Source: Echiichthys vipera (Eukaryota > Chordata > Actinopteri > Perciformes > Trachinidae). From it: a stretch of DNA of 64,000 nucleotides. The stretch spans positions 604,331 through 668,330 of the forward strand of contig OY829660.1 in the NCBI GenBank assembly GCA_963691815.1, read 5' to 3'. Under the pieces are notes generated by a model that was given only the letters and a program-made list of their open reading frames with translations, had not been told where the DNA came from and did not search any database. Position 1 is the first letter of the stretch, and every line of letters starts with the position of its first letter. The translations under genes were made by a program, and so were the position numbers. This document shows, piece after piece, positions 56,346-64,000 of the stretch.

Positions 56346-56397
56346 GCACAGCCTTCTTTATACTCGCTGTAGCTCAGAGTTCATCAACACTGCAGAT

Positions 56398-56831
56398 ATG
56401 ACGCCTCTGTTCATCTCAGTGTTGCTGGCTGCTGTGAGCCTTGGTATGAACACAACTCTATTTCTTTGATATCAATACAACATTCACATGATTCTTTAAC
56501 AACACACTGACACTGTTTGTTGCTGTTTTACAGAATGCAGAGCACAAAAAGACAACGTGCTGCAACCAAAAGGAGATGTGACTGCTGCTGAAGGAGCGAC
56601 AGGAACACTCGACTGCACATTTGAGACGACTGATCCAAGTCCCACTTTGTTCTGGTACAAACAGGAAGTAAAAGAAAGCCCAAAGTTTCTACTGCAAAGA
56701 TTCTCAGTAAAAAGCAGAAGTTCTGAAGAGCAAGAGAGAATCGATGCAACGATCAACAAGACATCAGTTCCTCTGAAGATAAAGAAGCTTCAGCTGTCTG
56801 ACTCTGCTGTGTACTACTGTGCTCTGCAGCC
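56398..56831 (+). CDS. TRAV/TRDV V segment, family B copy 6 (B6)
   Basis: Leader 56398-56443, 90-bp intron, V exon 56534-56831, RSS 56832-56870. FR1 AAEGATGTL (Ala for Glu), CDR1 region TTDPSPT, FR2 end LLQRF, end YYCALQ. Intact. Its promoter is truncated by the L2 fragment exactly as for B2. Confidence 0.92.
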
Positions 56832-56940
56832 CACAGTGACAGGAAACACCAAAACTCTGCACAAAAACCTTTGGAGCAAAGACAACACAATACTCCACAA
56901 CGTCCACCAGAGGGACTCACACACTGTTAGACTCCAATAG

Positions 56941-57680
56941 TGTTTCATGATGAATGTCTGTGATAAGAACACACACAAATAAAAATCTATGATGTATTAA
57001 AGTCTTTAGATTTTCCTGTATGTGTCAGCAGCAGTTGGTGTGCCATGGTGGAACTCGTCACTGCCGATCATGCTGTGTTTCCCTCAGTGTGTTAACATGC
57101 AGTTTAAAAACCCCGTCATATTCAGGTTGAGGTCAGACTCTGGTTCCTCAAACACCATGGAAACACCAGTCCTCATCCCCGGTTCACAGACCTAGAGAAC
57201 TCCTCCAGTCCCTGGTTCTTCCTCATGGAAACATCTTTCCTGGAGGAATCTCAGGTTTCTGGTCTGCACATGATCCGTGGGTTCGTTCCCCCGTCCCCAA
57301 TCCACTGCAGCGGCTTTAGACCAGGAAACAGAAGAAACCCGGAAGCAATGGCGCCCAAACAAGGTGACAACAACATCATTAAACCCAGGGAGGACGTCAC
57401 CATGGCAGCCAGCATCAGTACCAAGAGGAGCCGTGTCTGTTAGAGAAGAACAAATATTGGGGTAGTTTTGTTAATGTTGTGGGTCTTTAAATCCCTTTTG
57501 ATTCGTCTGTGGAGCTCGATGGTTAAACTCCATTAGACTTCAGACTCACTCCTTTTAATTTTCTGTAATGCAGACATGTTCCTATTTAGAGGAACCAAAT
57601 ACTGTAGAATATTTTGTGATCCATCATCAGTGAAACAGCAACAACAGCATCAGATTTGTTTCCAGAGCTGAAGGTCGAGA
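56941..57680. other. Spacer between B6 and A11
   Basis: About 740 bp with short overlapping open frames (57225-57465) but no domain or repeat that I recognise. No RNA gene is seen. Confidence 0.45.
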
Positions 57681-57791
57681 GTCCTCAGAGACTCAGGGAG
57701 GAGCTCAACTGTTACTGAACTACAGAAGAGAGAGGAACTTCTATATTCAACAGAGTTCAACACACAAACATCAACATCACCTTTATCCAAC

Positions 57792-58237
57792 ATGCTGTCA
57801 CTGCATCATTGTGTGTTTCCTCTGCTTCTTTACGTTCTAACAGGTATGTTGGATTATGCAGTCTGAAAAGGTTTAATTCCAATATAATGTGAATCATTTA
57901 TGAGTCTTTTACAACATGATATATCTGAGTGATCTCTTCCTTTAGGTGTCAGCTGTGAAGAACTCACTCCATCAAAGAAAGAAGAGTCCAGTTTAGAAGG
58001 CAGCCCTGTTACTCTGTCCTACACTTACTCCAAACTTTCATCTGGTGATTATTTCTTCTGGTATCGACAATATCCAGGAAAACCACCAGAGTTCATCATC
58101 TCACACTCTGCTTCAGGAGAAAAAGGAAATTCTAAAATCTCTGGACTGAAGATTAAAGTGGATCAAAACCAAATCAACATGAGCATCTCCTCTGCTGCAG
58201 TGACTGACTCTGCTGTGTACTACTGTGCTGTGAGGCC
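57792..58237 (+). CDS. TRAV/TRDV V segment, family A copy 11 (A11)
   Basis: Leader 57792-57843 (FPLLLY variant), intron 102 bp, V exon 57946-58237, RSS 58238-58276. CDR1 region KLSSGDYFF as A6 and A9, CDR2 region HSASGEKGNSKISGL as A7, FR3 KVDQNQ, end YYCAVR. Tyr at the first Cys site. Intact. F3 follows at about 315 bp. Confidence 0.92.
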
Positions 58238-58552
58238 CACAGTGACAGGAAACACCAAAACTCTGTACAAAAACCTTTGGAGCAAAGACAACACAATACT
58301 CCACAACGTCCACCAGAGGGACTCACACACTGTTAACCTTCAGAGTCTTTCATGATACAGTCTGGATGAGACTCAGTTGTGATGCAGACTTTCAGAAATG
58401 AGACTAGTTTGACACGAGTCTCCTCCTTCTTTCTACAGAAGTGGCTTCATGGCAGAGAACGGTTTGATTCCAGCTGTGAACATCAGACAAAACGCAACTC
58501 ACTAAACGTGTTGATCCTGAACATTCAGTTACAGCATTTCACCTCTGTGAAC

Positions 58553-59023
58553 ATGGAAAAACTCACTGCTGTTCTGCTCTTTTCAGCTCTCATAGGTTCG
58601 TATGTCTTTGACCTGAAACCCTTCAAATATAAAGACGTGTTCAAAGTAGATCCAGTTTGGATTGGGTTCAAAATGTGACACAGAAGTGTGAATATAACAT
58701 GTGTTTTCCACACTAGGTAACACCATGGAAGCTGATATTAGTGCCAGCAGTGCTGAAGTGTTTTCATCAGAGGATCATAAAGTGACTCTGTCCTGTAACT
58801 ATTCAGTTAAAGCCGATAGTCTCCAGTGGTATCGACAGGATCCTGGATCAGCTCCTCAGTTCCTTCTCCTGATCACTGACACAAAGCCGCCTTCAGTGGT
58901 GGAAGCAAAACCTCCAAACCCTCGACTGACTGTTAAACTGAACCAGGAGAGAAATCAGGTCCATCTGGAGATTTCCTCTGCTGCAGTGACAGACTCTGCT
59001 GTGTACTACTGTGCTGTGAGGCC
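58553..59023 (+). CDS. TRAV/TRDV V segment, family F copy 3 (F3)
   Basis: Leader 58553-58595, 121-bp intron, V exon 58717-59023, RSS 59024-59062. CDR1 region VKADS; Gln for Arg in the FR3 stretch ERNQVHLE. Ends YYCAVR. Otherwise the same V domain as F1 and F2. Intact. Confidence 0.92.
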
Positions 59024-59362
59024 CACAGTGACAGGAAACACCAAAACTCTGCACAAAAACCTTTGGAGCAAAGACAACACAATACTCCACAACGTCCACC
59101 AGAGGGACTCACACACTGTTAGATTTTGAGATCATCACACATAAAATACTCAAACAACTCAACCAACATCAGAGGCATCCACCAAAGATCTTCTTTCTCT
59201 CCACTGTTGTTTTATCTTTGAATCTCAAATCAAAAATACAGATGTGAGAGGAGACGGAGAGACTCAGGGAGGAGCTCAACTGTTACTGAACTATAGAAGA
59301 GAGAGGAACTTCTACATTCAACAGAGTTCAACACACAAACATCAACATCACCTTTATCCAAC

Positions 59363-59811
59363 ATGCTGTCACTGCATCATTGTGTGTTTCCTCTGGTTCT
59401 TTACGTTCTAACAGGTATGTTGGATTATGCAGCCTGAAAAGGTTTAATTCCAATATAATGTGAATCATTTATGAGTCTTTTACAACATGATATATCTGAG
59501 TGATCTCTTCCTTTAGGTGTCAGCTGTGAAGAACTCACTCCATCAAAGGAAGAAGAGTCCAGTTTAGAAGGCAGCCCTGTGACTCTGTCCTACACTTACT
59601 CCACAATAGCTACTGGAAGTGATCAGTTTTACTGGTATCGACAATATCCAGGAAAACCACCAGAGTTCATCATCTCACATATAGGAACAGGAGCAGTTAT
59701 GAGAAATCCAAACCCAGGACTGAAGATTAAAGTGGGTCAAAAACAAATCAACATGAGCATCTCCTCTGCTGCAGTGACTGACTCTGCTGTGTACTACTGT
59801 GCTGTGAGGCC
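59363..59811 (+). CDS. TRAV/TRDV V segment, family A copy 12 (A12)
   Basis: Leader 59363-59414, intron 102 bp, V exon 59517-59811, RSS 59812-59850. FR1 TPSKEEESS, CDR1 region TIATGSDQF, CDR2 region HIGTGAVMRNPNPGL, FR3 KVGQKQ (unique), end YYCAVR. Tyr at the first Cys site. Intact. Confidence 0.92.
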
Positions 59812-59965
59812 CACAGTGACAGGAAACACCACAACTCTGTACAAAAACCTTTGGAGCAAAGACAACACAATACTCCACAACGTCCACCAGAGGGACTCAC
59901 ACACTGTTAGACTTTGAGATCATCACACAACAAACACTCAAACAACTCAACCAACATCAGAGGCA

Positions 59966-60967
59966 TCTGCTAAGAAAGCACATGCAGAGACAGCCTGTTC
60001 AGCTGGACGTCTGCTAGCATAGCTCCTCTTTAAGGTGTTATGTTGGACGCATGATCATCTGAAGTGTCCTCCACATAGACACCAATGTATTAGAATCCTA
60101 TAAAAACGCCCTGTTCTTGTGTTCTGTGCACCATAACCTCACACTTGCCTGTGCACGTGTTAGCGGGTGACGCCCTGCAGTGACCCAGTAAATAAAAGCT
60201 TGTAGGTGAAACGGGCATCCCAAAGATGATTGTTCATTTCTGAATTAACGTGAACGTTCAGTTTGATTATGAGAAGGCCTCAGCCGGCTCAGACAAAGGG
60301 GGGAAGATTAGACCTGAAAGCCTGGGAGCCTTTGTCCCTGAACGCATGGTCACAGAAAAAGCCTGCCTCTCCCCCACAGGTCACACCCAGGTGTGAATTC
60401 TCGAAGGGACCCCCAAACTGTTAGTTCATTGGCTGACCTGACCTCTAGTGATGACATCATCAGTGTCTATAAAACTGTACGACACCCACTTCCTCTCTCT
60501 CTTGGCCTCTCTTCCTTCGAATCTCCACACTCATCTCGAGGCTCCCCTGCTGGATCCAGGGACCAGCTGCCCGCTGTCCCTAGGCCCTGAACCTGGTCTA
60601 TGGAGTAGGATCACCAGCCAGGTGAACCAACCGGATACCAACTCAACTGAGCAGAACAAAGAGCGATCTGACTCCTCTTTTGCATAAGAGCAACAACCAA
60701 GACAAGAACCTTTCTTCAACCAGCTTCCTTTGCAAGGACCAGCCACTGGCATCAAGCAACGCAACTTATCTCCCATCTCATGGACTGGTCACTAATCACC
60801 ACCTGGGCATTACTACGTGTTATAGGACTTTATGAACGGCGAGATAGAACTGTGCATCGAGGTCTCAAGACGTTCTGTCCAAAGAAGAAGATTTCTCGTT
60901 GTGCAGCAAAAGAACCAGTGGAAACAGTAAAATCCTGACCAGGCTGGAAAAGTTTCCACCACAACTG
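59966..60967. mobile_element. 1.0-kb unclassified element, copy 4
   Basis: Direct repeats at 59949-59965 and 60968-60984 (one mismatch). The left start reads TCTGCTAAG instead of CCTGCTGAG. It lies between A12 and A13. Confidence 0.65.
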
Positions 60968-61169
60968 AACCAACATCGGAGGCATCCACCAAAGGTCTTC
61001 TTTCTCTCCACTGTTGTTTTATCTTTGAATCTCAAATCAAAAATACAGATGTGAGAGGAGACGGAGAGACTCAGGGAGGAGCTCAACTGTTACTGAACTA
61101 TAGAAGAGAGAGGAACTTCTATATTCAACAGAGTTCAACACACAAACATCAACATCACCTTTATCCAAC

Positions 61170-61618
61170 ATGCTGTCACTGCATCATTGTGTGTTTCCTC
61201 TGCTTCTTTACGTTCTAACAGGTATGTTGGATTATGCAGCCTGAAAAGGTTTAATTCCAATATAATGTGAATCATTTATGAGTCTTTTACAACATGATAT
61301 ATCTGAGTGATCTCTTCCTTTAGGTGTCAGCTGTGAAGAACTCACTCCATCAAAGAAAGAAGAGTCCAGTTTAGAAGGCAGCCCTGTGACTCTGTCCTAC
61401 ACTTACTCCAAACAAGCAACTGCTGCTGATGAGTTTTACTGGTATCGACAATATCCAGGAAAACCACCAGAGTTCATCATCTCACATATAGGAACAGGAG
61501 CAGTTATGAGAAATCAAATCTCAGGACTGGAGATTAAAGTGGATCAAACCCAAATCAACATGAGCATCTCCTCTGCTGCAGTGACAGACTCTGCTGTGTA
61601 CTACTGTGCTGTGAGGCC
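61170..61618 (+). CDS. TRAV/TRDV V segment, family A copy 13 (A13)
   Basis: Leader 61170-61221 (FPLLLY variant), intron 102 bp, V exon 61324-61618, RSS 61619-61657. CDR1 region KQATAADEF as A8, CDR2 region HIGTGAVMRNQISGL as A9, FR3 KVDQTQ, end YYCAVR. Tyr at the first Cys site. The 3' flank past the cassette matches that of A1 and F1. Confidence 0.92.
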
Positions 61619-61849
61619 CACAGTGACAGGAAACACCAAAACTCTGCACAAAAACCTTTGGAGCAAAGACAACACAATACTCCACAACGTCCACCAGAGG
61701 GACTCACACACTATTACACTAAAGTTCTATATTATGATAAAGTCTAGAATCACTTTTCCCTCTGACAGCATTGTAATGTAAAGCCTTAGAAACTAAAGGA
61801 CTAAAATGTTTCTTTTGCATATTTTCAGTTTCCTACCATTTCAAACGGT

Positions 61850-62855
61850 TATAAAAACGTATGAACAGCCTCAGAAAAACATCTCACGATTAAGAACTTT
61901 AATGCACCTTACGCTGATACTTGTACACACATCATCAGCGATGGACCTGGGTTCTCAGGGTGTTTCCGGTCTTATCGTCGGAGACCCTTCTCCCCCAGGC
62001 GACCCAACCAGGAGCGATCAACCCCCCGGCTTGCGTACAAGTAGCACGCACCACGGATCCCCCTACGGATCCACAGCCACCGTGAAGCTTTTTCTGCGAC
62101 CTCAAGAATGTTCTTAGTGGCTCTCCTCAGCTGCAGTCCTCTAATACCGAGGAGTTTGAACCCTCTCTGGAGTGAACGCCCTGTGAAACCTCTGCACCCG
62201 ATCTCCACAGGCTCACAGCAGCTTTCCAGCCGTTGCTCTGGCACTCACTGGTGAGCTCGGCATACTCGGCCCTCTTGCACTCGTTGGCCTCATCAGTCGG
62301 GTCCTCCCATGGGACGGTCAGTTCTAGCAGGACCTCTTGATTGGTGGACTCTGATGTTAAGACCGTATCTGGGCGGAGTGAAGTGGTAGCCATGTTCGCT
62401 GGGAACTTGAGTTGCCTTCCCAGGTCAACGTGGAGCTGCCAGTCGCGAGCGGTAGCGAGGAGCCCTCCTGAAACGTTGGGCTGATGGTTTACCTTCTGCC
62501 CCGCTCTAACAAACGTGACTGACTGCTTCGGGGCAACCTGGGTCTTGCTGCTCTGTATCGCTGTGCAGATGGAATCCGCCAAGGATTTTAAAACCTGGTC
62601 GTGGCGTCGGCGATACCTCGCCTCTCCTAACGCTTTTAGGCAGAAGCTAAAAAGTGCTCCATTGTGCCCCTCCTCTGGCACGACTTGCACTCAGGAGTGT
62701 CTGCCAGGCCCCGGGTGTGAAGGTTTGCCGGACTCGGGAGAACGTCGTAGACCGACTGGATGAGAAACTTTGTGTGCAGAGGTTCAGCTCTCCAGAACTC
62801 TGCCCAGGTGAGTTTGCGAGGGTCCGCATGCTCCCATCTAGTCCACGCCCCTTGT
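61850..62855 (-). mobile_element. 3' fragment of an endonuclease-type LINE (copy 3)
   Basis: Minus strand: RPDTVL and LLELTVPWED stay in one 187-codon frame here (62690-62127) because a small insertion near 62410 restores phase relative to copies 1 and 2. The same C-terminal KASRWLWIRRG motif ends near 62055. It precedes E6. Confidence 0.7.
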
Positions 62856-63061
62856 CACATTAGTGACCTAAACATTCAAAATGAGCAAAAGCACATCATC
62901 TGGCCCCGCCCACTGACCTTTAACTCAGCCAATGAGATTCTTCCTGTCTCCAGAGCAGAAGTGTTTGAGGAACAACAATCAGCTTGATGTTGAGGAGAAG
63001 GGCTGTGCAGCAGAGAGGCTGTTTCCTGTTTTCATTCTACTGCAGTGGGAGAACATTGTTC

Positions 63062-63662
63062 ATGTGCCGTCTGTTTGGCTTCAACAACTCCAAAGACATG
63101 TTGCTTTACCTCTTTTTACTTTTCTCTCACTTTATAGGTGAGTGTTAGAACAGAGACCCAAGTGTCATTAACCTGCTGTATTAACCACAGATTCAGTTTA
63201 CATTTCAGAACTACACTTTAATCTGTGTAAGGAAACCATTTAGAGGAGGACATTTGTTTTTTATGCATCTTAAAATGATTGATGATGAAGGAAAACCAGA
63301 ACCTCTATTGAGTGTCTGGATGTTGGGATCTCTTGCAGACTGACTGACATGAATAATACTCATTTTGCAGCCCTGGCTTCCATGAACAGCATAAAGCAGG
63401 AAAGTACTGAAGAACATGTTGCAGAGGGCACAAACATCAACCTCAACTGTACATATGAGGGTGTTATCAACAGTATCCAGTGGTACCGACAATACCAGAG
63501 ATCCAGACCAGAGTTCTTGCTCTACATCACAGAGGGAGGACAGATTCATCCAACTGTTTCTGATTTCTCAGCTCACATCAACAAAACAACAAAACGTGTT
63601 GATCTGGAGATCATCTCAACTAAAGAGACAGACTCTGCTGTGTACTACTGTGCTCTGCAGCC
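63062..63662 (+). CDS. TRAV/TRDV V segment, family E copy 6 (E6)
   Basis: Leader to 63137 (ATG 63098 or in-frame 63062), 233-bp intron, V exon 63371-63662, RSS 63663-63701. N-terminus ALASMNS, FR1 AEGTNINLNC (Thr for Arg), CDR1 region EGVINS. Ends YYCALQ, the only E copy to do so. Intact. It is followed by an A-type promoter rather than a D gene. Confidence 0.92.
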
Positions 63663-63867
63663 CACAGTGACAGGAAACACCAAAACTCTGCACAAAAACC
63701 TTTGGAGCAAAGACAACACAATACTCCACAACGTCCACCAGAGGGACTCACACACTGTTAGACTTTGAGATCATCACACAACAAATACTCAAACAACTGA
63801 ACCAACATCAGAGGCATCCACCAAAGGTCTTCTTTCTCTCCACTGTTGTTTTATCTTTGAATCTCAA

Positions 63868-64000
63868 ATCAAAAACACAGATGTGAGAGGAGACAGAGAG
63901 ACTCAGGGAGGAGCTCAACTGTTACTGAACTATAGAAGAGAGAGGAACTTCTATATTCAACAGAGTTCAACACACAAACATCAACATCACCTTTATCCAA
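63868..64000 (+). promoter_or_regulatory. Promoter region of a further family A V gene, cut by window edge
   Basis: AACACAGATGTGAGAGGAGA through CATCACCTTTATCCAA is the family A upstream flank. The window stops about two bases before the expected leader ATG, so the array continues to the right. Confidence 0.88.

Noticed and set aside
1..64000. CRISPR arrays, bacterial operons or tRNA/rRNA genes
   Set aside because: The tandem repeats have no unique spacers of regular length, and the window is clearly vertebrate with split genes. No tRNA or rRNA sequence was recognised.

Overview
This window is vertebrate nuclear DNA, almost certainly from a teleost fish. It holds the edge of a T-cell receptor alpha/delta variable-gene (TRAV/TRDV) array. 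The evidence is dozens of two-exon V segments (short leader exon, small intron, V exon ending in a YYCA motif). Each ends at a CACAGTG heptamer and a nonamer set a 22-23 bp spacer away. The fish-type mobile elements agree (Tc1, Harbinger, L2/CR1-like LINEs, LINEs with a restriction-like endonuclease). The species cannot be fixed from sequence alone. No D, J or constant segment is visible, so TRAV and TRDV cannot be separated here. Family labels A-G are mine; copies are numbered left to right.

Layout. 1-2710 (minus strand) is the non-immune gene armc1 (six coding exons, the last cut by the window edge), with a GC-rich, CCAAT/GC-box upstream region at about 3180-3670. Two unrelated minisatellites (3706-4385, AT-rich 23-mer; 4386-4900, GC-rich 26-mer) separate it from the first V gene. 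From 5408 to the right edge all V segments are on the + strand: family A (13 units, one only a leader, one a pseudogene), B (6), C (3), D (4, one frameshifted), E (6), F (3) and G (1). That is 36 units, of which 33 look intact, plus the promoter region of another A gene cut off at 64000.

The array grew by block duplication. A recurrent block is E-D-(LINE tail)-B (7.1-10.5 kb, 37.1-40.2 kb; E-D alone at 23.6-25.6 and 42.1-44.1 kb). An A-C pair recurs at 12.7-14.1, 27.4-28.8 and 30.1-31.5 kb. A minus-strand endonuclease-LINE fragment lies in front of E1, E4 and E6, and a 1.0-kb element with 17-bp flanking repeats lies in front of A6, A7, A9 and A13. Other insertions: a CR1/Rex-like LINE (14.5-15.8 kb), a Tc1 element whose transposase is swollen by about 55 tandem 34-mers (20.5-23.26 kb), a retroviral integrase remnant (25.65-26.08 kb), an FMDD-box LINE (34.0-36.2 kb), a Harbinger remnant (44.1-45.2 kb), an L2 tail (49.3-50.3 kb) and an APE-type LINE (51.64-53.47 kb).

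How the V genes work: in thymocytes RAG would join one V exon, at its heptamer, to a D or J segment outside this window. The leader exon supplies the signal peptide, and germline CDR1/CDR2 lie in the V exon. Three features stand out. All twelve family A V exons carry Tyr where the first disulphide Cys of the V domain is expected. Families A, B, C, E, F and G share one nearly identical 3' cassette (end of FR3, RSS and about 60 bp beyond), while D has its own. CDR1, CDR2 and FR3 variants are shuffled among copies in a way that suggests gene conversion. The open frames that run 35-40 codons past the heptamer are germline read-through, not separate genes.
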